A stretch of DNA of 5,395 bases from Bacillota bacterium (lineage in GTDB: Bacteria; Bacillota_C; Negativicutes; Sporomusales; Sporomusaceae): positions 1 through 5,395 of the forward strand of contig JAEZQV010000501.1 in assembly GCA_023441125.1 (NCBI GenBank). The letters run 5' to 3'. The translations under genes and the position numbers were made by a program. Position 1 is the first letter of the stretch. Each line of letters starts with the position of its first letter. A model generated the notes under the pieces. The model ran no database searches. It was not told the DNA's origin and saw only the letters and a list, made by a program, of their open reading frames with translations. This document shows positions 1 through 5,395 of the stretch, in pieces.

Positions 1-1
1 C

Positions 2-493
2 CGTGATATCCTCCGGGCCGGCGAACTGGTTGAACTGGCGGCGAAATACAATTTTACGGCTGTCCGCCGGACCCGGCTGCTGGCGGCGCAAAAACCATCC
101 CGGCCCGACGTGATTCTGATCGACACTATCGGTGAATTGGGAAAAATCTACGGCATGGCCGATATCGTCTATGTCGGCGGCAGCCTGATACCGCATGGCG
201 GGCACAACATTCTGGAGCCGGCCGCCCATGGCAAACCCATTCTTATCGGCCCGCACATGTTTAATTTTAAAGATACCTATGCCATGCTGAGCGAACGCAA
301 GGCCTGCATTACTGTCCGCGACAGCGCGGACCTGGCCCGGACCTTGCTGGCCCTGCTTGCCAATCCGGATGTAATCCAGACGATGGGGCAGGAAGCTTTG
401 GCTATTATTAACGAAAATCAGGGCGCTTCCCATAAAAGCGCCTTATATGTAAAAGAAATATTAGAGACCTCAAAACCGGTACAGTCCTATTAA
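2..493 (+). CDS. waaA: 3-deoxy-D-manno-octulosonic acid (Kdo) transferase, C-terminal part (5' end outside window)
   Basis: WaaA (KdtA) is the inner-membrane-associated GT-B glycosyltransferase of family GT30 that moves Kdo from CMP-Kdo onto lipid IVA. The frame is open from base 2 to the TAA at 491-493, giving 163 visible residues of a protein that is usually about 420 long, so only the C-terminal, CMP-Kdo-binding domain is seen. Recognisable family blocks are DTIGELGKIY at visible residues 41-50 and the glycine-rich block GGSLIPHGGHN-LEPAAHGKP at 59-79, including the HN-LEP glutamate (visible residue 72) of the nucleotide-sugar site. The GTG at 110 is an internal valine, not a start: the reading frame and the homology continue upstream of it. 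The gene ends 28 nt before lpxK, which makes this enzyme's acceptor lipid. How many Kdo units it adds cannot be judged from this part. Confidence 0.95.
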   Translation, partial: RDILRAGELVELAAKYNFTAVRRTRLLAAQKPSRPDVILIDTIGELGKIYGMADIVYVGGSLIPHGGHNILEPAAHGKPILIGPHMFNFKDTYAMLSERKACITVRDSADLARTLLALLANPDVIQTMGQEALAIINENQGASHKSALYVKEILETSKPVQSY

Positions 494-521
494 ACGATCA
501 AGGCGAAAAGGCGGAAACCGT

Positions 522-1676
522 ATGATGCGTCAGCGTGAAGCGCTACAAGTATATTTATATAAATTAGTACACGGCGAAAAGCATGGTTTCCTGGCAGCCT
601 TGCTGCTGGTTGTACTCCGGGCCATGTCCTTCGTCTACGGGCTTGGCGTCACAATTAAACTCGGCATGTACCGCCTGGGGATATTGGAATGCCATAAGCT
701 GCCCTGCAAAGTCATCAGCCTGGGCAACATCACGGTGGGGGGAACCGGCAAAACGCCGACGGCGCAGCGGTTGGCCGCTATCATCCGGGATATGGGCTAC
801 CGGGTCGTTATTTTGAACCGGGGCTACCGGGCCGAGTGGCAGGACGAGGTCGGCCTGGTATCGGATGGCCGCAGAATTTACATGACTGTGAATGAGGCCG
901 GCGACGAGGCCTATCTGCTGGCCAAGAGCCTGCCCGGCGTGCCGGTCATCATTGGCCGCAACCGCTATCGGACCGGCAGTTACGCCGTCAATAAACTCCG
1001 GGCCGAAGTCATTATTCTGGATGATGCCTACCAGCATTGGCAGTTACAGCGCGATCTGGATATTGTGCTTATCGATACGCTAAATGTATTTGGCAACAAC
1101 TTTTTATTGCCGCGGGGTACGTTACGCGAACCGCTCCATAATCTGAACCGGGCCAATGCCTTTTTATTAACCAAAGTGGATCAGTCTACCGGCAATGCCC
1201 GCGAGACCATCCGGGAGACGCTGGCCAAATACAACAGTCAGGCCCTGGTTGTTGAAAGCACGCATACTCCGCAGTGCTTTATCGAAATCGAAGAGTGGTA
1301 TAAAGGCGTCCGGCCGGAAACAGTACCGCTGGATGCCATTCTCGGCCGCTCTGTTTTGCCGTTCTCGGCCATTGGCAATCCTTCCTCGTTTGAGAAGACG
1401 ATTACCGACTTAGGCGGCATAATTACCCAGTCGGTACAATATCCGGATCACCATGACTATACCATGGCCGAGATGCAGTCCATCATGCAAAAAGCCGTCG
1501 ACAATAGCGCGTGTGCGCTGATTACGACCGACAAGGATGCCGTAAAGATTCCTGCGGAATTTATTCACTCCGAAAGGCCGCTGCCGGTATATGTGCTGTC
1601 GATCGAAGTCCGCTTTCACGACGGCTATGCGGAACTCATGGCGATGATTAAAGAGGTTGCCAAACCATGTTCCTAA
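522..1676 (+). CDS. lpxK: Tetraacyldisaccharide 4'-kinase
   Basis: LpxK phosphorylates the 4' position of the lipid A disaccharide 1-phosphate to give lipid IVA at the cytoplasmic face of the inner membrane. The 384-residue product has a hydrophobic N-terminal helix (about residues 22-45) that would anchor it, then the P-loop GNITVGGTGKTP (68-79; K77, T78), the GDEA motif (127-130, with D128 matching the catalytic aspartate of the Aquifex enzyme), a Walker B-like LDDAYQH (166-172), FSAIGNPSSF (281-290), YPDHH (307-311, holding the partner catalytic histidine) and TTDKDAVK (335-342). The start at 522 is one of two tandem ATGs and follows AAAAGGCGG (506-514) at a good distance. The protein is longer than E. 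coli LpxK (about 328), with extra residues at the N terminus and apparently between residues 168 and 309. The DDG-L of many relatives is DDAY here. It lies between the gene using its product (waaA) and the CMP-Kdo gene (kdsB). Confidence 0.95.
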   Translation: MMRQREALQVYLYKLVHGEKHGFLAALLLVVLRAMSFVYGLGVTIKLGMYRLGILECHKLPCKVISLGNITVGGTGKTPTAQRLAAIIRDMGYRVVILNRGYRAEWQDEVGLVSDGRRIYMTVNEAGDEAYLLAKSLPGVPVIIGRNRYRTGSYAVNKLRAEVIILDDAYQHWQLQRDLDIVLIDTLNVFGNNFLLPRGTLREPLHNLNRANAFLLTKVDQSTGNARETIRETLAKYNSQALVVESTHTPQCFIEIEEWYKGVRPETVPLDAILGRSVLPFSAIGNPSSFEKTITDLGGIITQSVQYPDHHDYTMAEMQSIMQKAVDNSACALITTDKDAVKIPAEFIHSERPLPVYVLSIEVRFHDGYAELMAMIKEVAKPCS

Positions 1677-1679
1677 TAT

Positions 1680-1684
1680 GGGGG
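1680..1684 (+). promoter_or_regulatory. Weak ribosome binding site of kdsB
   Basis: A GGGGG run sits 8 nt before the ATG at 1693. It is a poor Shine-Dalgarno match compared with the AAGGAGG-type sites of the neighbours, so kdsB translation may partly depend on ribosomes finishing lpxK 16 nt upstream. It supports the ATG at 1693 over the in-frame ATG at 1678 or TTG at 1657, neither of which has a well-placed site. Confidence 0.5.
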
Positions 1685-1692
1685 TATTCAAA

Positions 1693-2439
1693 ATGAACAT
1701 TCTGTGTGTAATTCCGGCCCGCTACTCCTCGACGCGCCTGCCCGGCAAGCCGCTGGCCATGATTGACGGCAAGCCCATGGTCCGGCATGTTTACGAGCGG
1801 GCCAAACAGGCGGTGCGGCCCAATGCCGTACTGGTGGCTACCGACCACGAACTGGTGTATCAGGCGGTGGCCGGGTTTGGCGGCGAGGTTGTCATGACCT
1901 CCCCGGAGCATCCGACCGGCACCGACCGGTTAGCCGAAGTGGCCGCCAAATATCCTGCTGCCGATATCATTATTAATGTCCAGGGCGATGAGCCGCTCAT
2001 TGCGCCGGAAGTCATTGATCTTTTGGCCGGCGCCTTTGATGGCTGCCCGGACTTAAATATGGCGACACTAATGACGGAAATGGATAAAAGTGAATACAAT
2101 TTGGCGAGTGCCGTCAAAGTAGTGACAAGCCTGGATGGTTATGCGCTGTATTTCTCCCGCTCCCTGATTCCCTTTCCCCGGAATAGCAAGCTGCCGGGCA
2201 GTCCGCTGCCTGTTTATAAGCACATCGGCATATACGCATACCGGCGCGATTTTCTGCTAGAGTACGCCGCCCTGCCGCCGACACCGCTCGAACTGACCGA
2301 ATCCTTAGAGCAGCTCAGGGCGCTCGAACACGGTTATAAAATTAGAGTACTCAAGACCAATTTCAAATCCATCGGCGTCGATACCCCGGAGGAACTGGAG
2401 CGGGTCAATGAATATTTCAAAATGCTGAAAAAGCCGTAA
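1693..2439 (+). CDS. kdsB: 3-deoxy-manno-octulosonate cytidylyltransferase (CMP-Kdo synthetase)
   Basis: KdsB is the cytoplasmic enzyme that activates Kdo with CTP to CMP-Kdo, the donor used by WaaA. Starting at ATG 1693 the protein is 248 residues, the same length as the E. coli enzyme, and opens with the nucleotide-binding block MNILCVIPARYSSTRLPGKP. Further family blocks are TSPEHPTGTDRLAEV (69-83), NVQGDEPLI (95-103; D99 is the expected metal ligand), YFSRSLIPFPR (153-163), YKHIGIYAYR (175-184), LELTESLEQLRALEHG (199-214) and SIGVDTPEEL (226-235; D230 is the second expected metal ligand). The frame stays open upstream to a TTG at 1657, inside lpxK, but that would add 12 residues with no family match. 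Distant look-alikes such as the 8-amino-Kdo enzyme KdsB2/KdnB-associated types are less likely given the adjacent kdsA, kdsD and kdsC. Confidence 0.96.
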   Translation: MNILCVIPARYSSTRLPGKPLAMIDGKPMVRHVYERAKQAVRPNAVLVATDHELVYQAVAGFGGEVVMTSPEHPTGTDRLAEVAAKYPAADIIINVQGDEPLIAPEVIDLLAGAFDGCPDLNMATLMTEMDKSEYNLASAVKVVTSLDGYALYFSRSLIPFPRNSKLPGSPLPVYKHIGIYAYRRDFLLEYAALPPTPLELTESLEQLRALEHGYKIRVLKTNFKSIGVDTPEELERVNEYFKMLKKP

Positions 2440-2471
2440 GACAAATTTACAATCAGGAGGCCGAGCTAAGT

Positions 2472-3296
2472 ATGCATACCGTACAAATTCAAAATATTAC
2501 CGTAGGTGGGCAGAATCCCATTGCTTTAATTGCCGGACCCTGTGTGATTGAAGAACCCGAGCGTACCCTTAAGATTGGCCGGTCCATCAAAGCAATCACC
2601 GACCGTTTGGGCATTCCCTATATTTTTAAAGCTTCCTATGACAAAGCCAACCGTTCGTCCTATAACTCCTTCCGCGGCCCCGGCCTTAAAGAAGGGCTCA
2701 GTATTCTGGCCCACATTAAAAAAGAACTGGGCGTACCGGTTATCAGTGACATCCATTGTGTCACCCAGATTGAAGCCGCTGCCGAAGTGCTGGATATTCT
2801 GCAAATACCGGCTTTTTTGTGCCGGCAGACCGACCTTGTCTATGAAGCCGCCCGCACCGGCAAGGTGATCAATGTAAAAAAAGGCCAGTTTCTGGCCCCG
2901 CTCGATATGAAAAATGTCATTGCCAAAATGGAAGAAGCCGGCAACCAAAATATTTTACTGACCGAACGCGGCGCCACCTTCGGCTACAACAACCTGGTGG
3001 TGGACTTCAGAGCGTTGCCGATCATGCGCTCACTGGGCTACCCGGTCGTGTTTGACGCCACCCACAGCGTGCAGCTGCCAGGCGGCGCCGGCACAAGCTC
3101 GAGCGGCCAGCGCGAATTTGTGCCCTATCTGACCAGATCGGCTACGGCGGCCGGCATTGACCTGCTGTTCATGGAGGTGCATGATAACCCGCCGGAAGGC
3201 AAATCAGACGCCTGCAATATGCTGTATGTGGACAAGCTGGAAGAACTGCTGCAAGATGTCCTGGCTATCGATCATGTTGTAAGGAAACATAAATAA
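2472..3296 (+). CDS. kdsA: 3-deoxy-8-phosphooctulonate synthase (Kdo-8-phosphate synthase), metal-dependent class
   Basis: KdsA condenses arabinose 5-phosphate with phosphoenolpyruvate to Kdo 8-phosphate. The 274-residue TIM-barrel protein (E. coli 284) shows IAGPCVIE (20-27), FKASYDKANRSS (52-63), GLKEGL (71-76), SDIH (92-95), FLCRQTDL (115-122), NVKKGQFLAP (134-143), ERGATFGYNNLVVD (165-178), FDATHSVQLPGG (194-205) and FMEVHDNP (233-240). C24, H198, E235 and D246 correspond in order and spacing to the metal ligands C11, H185, E222 and D233 of the Aquifex enzyme, whereas the E. coli metal-free class has Asn in place of the Cys. I therefore infer a divalent-metal enzyme. The ribosome binding site AGGAGG (2455-2460) is perfect but sits 11 nt from the ATG, a little far. 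The gene follows kdsB by 32 nt; a long hairpin follows its stop codon. Confidence 0.97.
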   Translation: MHTVQIQNITVGGQNPIALIAGPCVIEEPERTLKIGRSIKAITDRLGIPYIFKASYDKANRSSYNSFRGPGLKEGLSILAHIKKELGVPVISDIHCVTQIEAAAEVLDILQIPAFLCRQTDLVYEAARTGKVINVKKGQFLAPLDMKNVIAKMEEAGNQNILLTERGATFGYNNLVVDFRALPIMRSLGYPVVFDATHSVQLPGGAGTSSSGQREFVPYLTRSATAAGIDLLFMEVHDNPPEGKSDACNMLYVDKLEELLQDVLAIDHVVRKHK

Positions 3297-3300
3297 AATC

Positions 3301-3351
3301 CCGGTACCGTGACAGCCTTACAACGGAAAGATAGGGTTGACACGGTACTGG
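3301..3351 (+). promoter_or_regulatory. Long intercistronic RNA hairpin between kdsA and kdsD
   Basis: The 75-nt gap after kdsA contains an imperfect inverted repeat. Bases 3301-3311 (CCGGTACCGTG) pair with 3341-3351 (CACGGTACTGG) over 11 positions with one G-U wobble. After one A-A mismatch (3312/3340), bases 3313-3320 pair with 3332-3339 over 8 positions with two G-U wobbles, leaving an 11-nt loop (3321-3331). The stem starts four bases after the kdsA stop codon and ends five bases before the kdsD ribosome binding site. No U-tract directly follows the stem, so it does not look like an intrinsic terminator. An RNA processing, mRNA stability or translation-tuning element is the likelier role; that role is inference, while the pairing is read from the sequence. 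Confidence 0.6.
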
Positions 3352-3356
3352 CTGCA

Positions 3357-3364
3357 AAAGGAGG
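3357..3364 (+). promoter_or_regulatory. Strong ribosome binding site fixing the kdsD start
   Basis: AAAGGAGG lies 7 nt before ATG 3372, an almost ideal Shine-Dalgarno site and spacing. It decides between ATG 3372 and an in-frame GTG at 3309, which has no such site and lies inside the hairpin stem. Confidence 0.85.
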
Positions 3365-3371
3365 TTTTTTA

Positions 3372-4346
3372 ATGCCTATCGAACATGCCCGCGCCTGTCT
3401 GGAACTCGAAGCGGCGGCTATTCGCGCCCTGATTCCCCGCATCAATGATCAGTTCGCCGCTGCCATGGGGATGATTTTGAACTGCTCAGGCCGGGTGATT
3501 GTGACCGGTATGGGCAAATCCGGCATTATCGGCAAAAAGATAGCCGCCACCCTGGCCAGCACCGGAACGCCGGCCTTTTTTCTTCATCCGGCCGAAGGCA
3601 TTCACGGTGATCTGGGGATGGTTACTTCCCAGGATATTATCCTGGCTATTTCCAACAGCGGTGAAACCAATGAAGTCATCGGCCTGCTGCCTACCCTGAA
3701 ACGCATCGGCGCGCCCATTATTGCCATGACCGGCCGGGCGCAGTCCACCCTGACGCAGAACGCCGATGTTTTTATTGATGTCGGTGTGGAAAAAGAAGCC
3801 TGCCCCTTAGGGCTGGCGCCAACGGCCAGCACCACCGCCACGCTGGCGATGGGGGATGCCCTGGCGGTTGCGCTTTTATCGGCGCGCAACTTTACTCCCG
3901 AAGAATTCGCCTTGTATCATCCCGGCGGCGCATTGGGCCGTAAACTTTTGCTGACAGTGGAAAACGTAATGCATGGCGGCGACAATCTGCCGGTGGTAAC
4001 CCCGGACAAGACGGTAAAAGAAGCCTTGTTTGCCATTACCGCCCAGGGACTGGGGGCTGTACTGGTGGTGGAAACAATGGCCAATATGCTGCTGGTCGGC
4101 CTTTTAACCGACGGCGATATCCGCCGCAGCCTGGAAAAGGGGCATGATTTCCTCGATAAACCGGTTGCCGAACTGATGACCAGAAACCCCCGCACCATCA
4201 CCAAAGACAAGCTGGCCGCCTATGCCCTGAATATTATGGAGAAGAACAAACCGCGGCCCATTACCCTGCTGCCAGTAGTTGACAGTGAGTTTCGGGCAAT
4301 TGGTATCATTCACCTTACTGACTTATTGCGGCAAGGAGTGGTATAA
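3372..4346 (+). CDS. kdsD: D-arabinose 5-phosphate isomerase (SIS plus CBS domains)
   Basis: KdsD interconverts ribulose 5-phosphate and arabinose 5-phosphate, the committed entry to Kdo synthesis, in the cytoplasm. From ATG 3372 the protein has 324 residues, the normal family length. A SIS sugar-isomerase domain (about 30-170) contains GMGKSG (46-51), ASTGTPAFFLHP (62-73), HGDLGMVT (78-85), SNSGETNE (94-101), KEACPLGLAPT (141-151) and HPGGALGRKLL (183-193). K49, E101, E142 and H183 match the active-site residues K59, E111, E152 and H193 of E. coli KdsD with constant offset. Two CBS motifs follow (about 197-320), ending in HLTDLLRQGVV. GutQ and KpsF paralogues share this architecture, but the position between kdsA and kdsC points to the Kdo isomerase. 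A GTG at 3309 would add 21 residues and is rejected. The TAA overlaps the kdsC ATG by one base, implying translational coupling. Confidence 0.95.
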   Translation: MPIEHARACLELEAAAIRALIPRINDQFAAAMGMILNCSGRVIVTGMGKSGIIGKKIAATLASTGTPAFFLHPAEGIHGDLGMVTSQDIILAISNSGETNEVIGLLPTLKRIGAPIIAMTGRAQSTLTQNADVFIDVGVEKEACPLGLAPTASTTATLAMGDALAVALLSARNFTPEEFALYHPGGALGRKLLLTVENVMHGGDNLPVVTPDKTVKEALFAITAQGLGAVLVVETMANMLLVGLLTDGDIRRSLEKGHDFLDKPVAELMTRNPRTITKDKLAAYALNIMEKNKPRPITLLPVVDSEFRAIGIIHLTDLLRQGVV

Positions 4347-4891
4347 TGAATAGTGACTCTTATGCCCAAGGAGTCAGAATGCTCATTTTGGATGTCGACG
4401 GCGTCCTGACTGCGGGCCAGATTATTTTCGGCCAGGACGGCGAAGCCTTAAAGGCTTTTCACTGCCAGGACGGCATGGGCATCTCGCTGGCGCATAAGGC
4501 CGGTCTGAAGACCGCCATCATTACCGGCCGGGAAAGCGAAATTGTGCGCCGCCGCGGCGCCGAACTTAAAATCGGCGATGTCTACCAGGGGGCGATGGAC
4601 AAAGTCACCGCCCTGCAGGCGCTGATGGCCAAGCACTCGCTGACCCTGGACCAGTTGGCCTATGTAGGCGACGACATCAATGACCTGCCGGTGCTGGTGC
4701 AGGTGGGACTGCCCTGCGCGGTAGCCAACGCTGTACCGGAAGTGAAGGCCGTGGCCAAATATGTTGCCCAAAGGCAGGGCGGCCAGGGCGGCGTCCGCGA
4801 TATTATCGAGTACATCCTGAAAGCGCAGGGTGTATGGGACAGCCTGATCGCCGCATATCTGCGGTCCGGCAACTTTACAATTCAGCAGTAA
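4346..4891 (+). CDS. kdsC: 3-deoxy-D-manno-octulosonate 8-phosphate phosphatase
   Basis: KdsC removes the phosphate from Kdo 8-phosphate to give free Kdo for KdsB. It is a 181-residue HAD-superfamily phosphatase of the small, C0-type tetrameric group. Motif I is LDVDGVLT (15-22) with nucleophile D16 and acid/base D18, motif II is ITGR (59-62, T60), the motif III lysine is probably K86 in AMDKVTAL, and motif IV is GDDINDLP (108-115). The glycine-rich tail GGQGGVRDIIE (145-155) is the characteristic C-terminal segment that closes over a neighbouring active site. Length is typical (E. coli 188), but the last 20 residues after this tail are not recognisable as family-conserved. The start codon shares one base with the kdsD stop, with AAGGAG (4333-4338) 7 nt upstream inside kdsD. 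A promoter-like TATAAT overlaps the start codon; see findings. Confidence 0.95.
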   Translation: MNSDSYAQGVRMLILDVDGVLTAGQIIFGQDGEALKAFHCQDGMGISLAHKAGLKTAIITGRESEIVRRRGAELKIGDVYQGAMDKVTALQALMAKHSLTLDQLAYVGDDINDLPVLVQVGLPCAVANAVPEVKAVAKYVAQRQGGQGGVRDIIEYILKAQGVWDSLIAAYLRSGNFTIQQ

Positions 4892-4930
4892 AGAAATGTA
4901 GCCAACAGTAGAAGGGAAAGGAGCAGACAC

Positions 4931-5395
4931 ATGTGGCAATATTATCTATGGAAACTGCTCAGCCGCTTCGTGTGCCTGCTGCCTCATTCGGTACTATTAG
5001 TCTGCGGGAAGGTGCTGGGGCGACTTTATTATCAAGTGGCCCCAAAGCAGCGGAACCGGGCTCTCAGGCAGATCCGGGAGCGGCTTACCCTGTCACCGGC
5101 CGGCGCCGAGGCAATTATTAAAAGCTCGTTTATCAAACTGGGACAGACTTTTCTCGAGGTTCTCCAGATGCCGGCCTTGACAAAAGACAATTTTAGACGG
5201 TATATTACTATCGACAACCGCCACTATCTGGCCGATGCGCTGGCACAGCAAAAAGGCGTTGTCTTTTTAACCGGCCATCTGGGCAACTGGGAATGGTTCG
5301 GGGCGGCACTGGCTCTGGAAGGCTTTCCGGTAGCCGATATCATTACCCGCCAGCCCAATGATCAGCATACCCGTATTTTAAATGAACAGCGGCAG
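4931..5395 (+). CDS. lpxL: Lipid A biosynthesis acyltransferase, LpxL/HtrB family, N-terminal part (3' end outside window)
   Basis: This frame starts at ATG 4931 and stays open to the window edge, giving 155 residues of a protein usually near 300. LpxL/LpxM enzymes transfer a secondary acyl chain from acyl-ACP to Kdo-modified lipid A at the inner membrane. The N terminus MWQYYLWKLLSRFVCLLP and the hydrophobic stretch to about residue 35 fit the usual membrane anchor. RNRALRQIRERL (41-52) resembles the family's N-terminal helical block. The hallmark is TGHLGNWEWFG (114-124), which holds the HX4E catalytic pair H116 and E121. AAAGGAG (4917-4923) sits 7 nt before the ATG. The gene follows kdsC by 39 nt and so probably belongs to the operon. 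Which acyl chain and position it uses cannot be told, and LpxL, LpxM and related acyltransferases are not separable from this fragment; the symbol denotes the family member. Confidence 0.88.
   Translation, partial: MWQYYLWKLLSRFVCLLPHSVLLVCGKVLGRLYYQVAPKQRNRALRQIRERLTLSPAGAEAIIKSSFIKLGQTFLEVLQMPALTKDNFRRYITIDNRHYLADALAQQKGVVFLTGHLGNWEWFGAALALEGFPVADIITRQPNDQHTRILNEQRQ
5177..5206 (+). promoter_or_regulatory. Possible internal promoter inside the lpxL-like gene
   Basis: A perfect TTGACA (5177-5182) is followed after 18 bases by TATATT (5201-5206), five of six matches to the -10 consensus. It lies within coding sequence and would serve genes to the right of the window. A chance match is quite possible. 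Confidence 0.2.

Noticed and set aside
420..444. Nine-base-pair hairpin (AGGGCGCTT / AAGCGCCTT, 7-nt loop) near the 3' end of waaA
   Set aside because: It looks terminator-like but lies inside coding sequence about 50 bases before the stop, is followed by TATATGTAAAAG rather than a T-run, and the next gene is closely spaced in the same direction.
564..1037. 157-codon open frame on the minus strand
   Set aside because: It lies wholly within lpxK, encodes no recognisable motif and has the look of an antisense shadow of a GC-rich gene.
2876..2882. A7 run in kdsA as a programmed frameshift site
   Set aside because: The run encodes Val-Lys-Lys-Gly in the conserved NVKKGQF block, the gene reads through full length in one frame, and no downstream stimulatory structure or useful alternative frame is seen.
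3337..3365. Perfect TTGACA (3337-3342) upstream of kdsD as a promoter -35 box
   Set aside because: At 16-19 bases downstream there is only GGAGG-rich sequence and no -10-like hexamer; the TTGACA is part of the right arm of the hairpin.
3309..3371. N-terminal extension of KdsD from GTG 3309 (21 extra residues)
   Set aside because: There is no Shine-Dalgarno site before 3309, the extension is not family-like, it falls within the hairpin, and ATG 3372 has a near-ideal site and gives normal family length.
4448..4939. 163-codon open frame on the minus strand
   Set aside because: It is antisense to kdsC and the following gap, with no recognisable protein family; kdsC has every HAD motif in place.
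4933..5121. 62-codon plus-strand frame starting near the lpxL-like gene
   Set aside because: It overlaps the acyltransferase in another frame, has no better ribosome binding site, and the acyltransferase frame carries the HX4E motif and continues to the window edge.

Overview
The window is a tightly packed, single-strand stretch of the Kdo / lipid A biosynthesis locus of a Gram-negative-type (diderm) bacterium. Seven genes, all on the + strand, are visible: the 3' end of waaA, complete lpxK, kdsB, kdsA, kdsD and kdsC, and the 5' end of an LpxL/HtrB-family acyltransferase that runs off the window. There are no RNA genes, mobile elements, CRISPR arrays or broken genes, and no gene-free stretch longer than about 75 bases.

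Layout: waaA (2-493, open on the left) - 28 nt - lpxK (522-1676) - 16 nt - kdsB (1693-2439) - 32 nt - kdsA (2472-3296) - 75 nt holding a long hairpin - kdsD (3372-4346), which overlaps kdsC (4346-4891) by one base in TAATG - 39 nt - lpxL-like (4931 to the right edge). The spacing suggests one operon. No convincing promoter or intrinsic terminator lies in the intergenic gaps, so the main promoter is probably upstream of the window.

The genes form a coherent pathway. KdsD makes arabinose 5-phosphate, KdsA condenses it with phosphoenolpyruvate to Kdo 8-phosphate, KdsC dephosphorylates that to Kdo, and KdsB activates Kdo to CMP-Kdo. LpxK makes lipid IVA, WaaA transfers Kdo from CMP-Kdo to lipid IVA, and the LpxL-like enzyme would add a secondary acyl chain to the Kdo-lipid A product. 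The earlier lpx genes and msbA are not in view.

Organism: clustering of all four kds genes with waaA, lpxK and an acyltransferase, plus strong AAGGAGG-type ribosome binding sites and moderate GC content, fits a diderm Firmicute of the Negativicutes (for example a Sporomusa/Pelosinus-like bacterium). This is an inference from gene order and style; a protein search would settle it. KdsA carries the full residue set of the metal-dependent class.

I see no undescribed system here. The observation most worth checking is the approximately 20-position imperfect hairpin (3301-3351) between kdsA and kdsD, which ends five bases before the kdsD ribosome binding site. Two promoter-like sequences inside coding regions are weaker leads.
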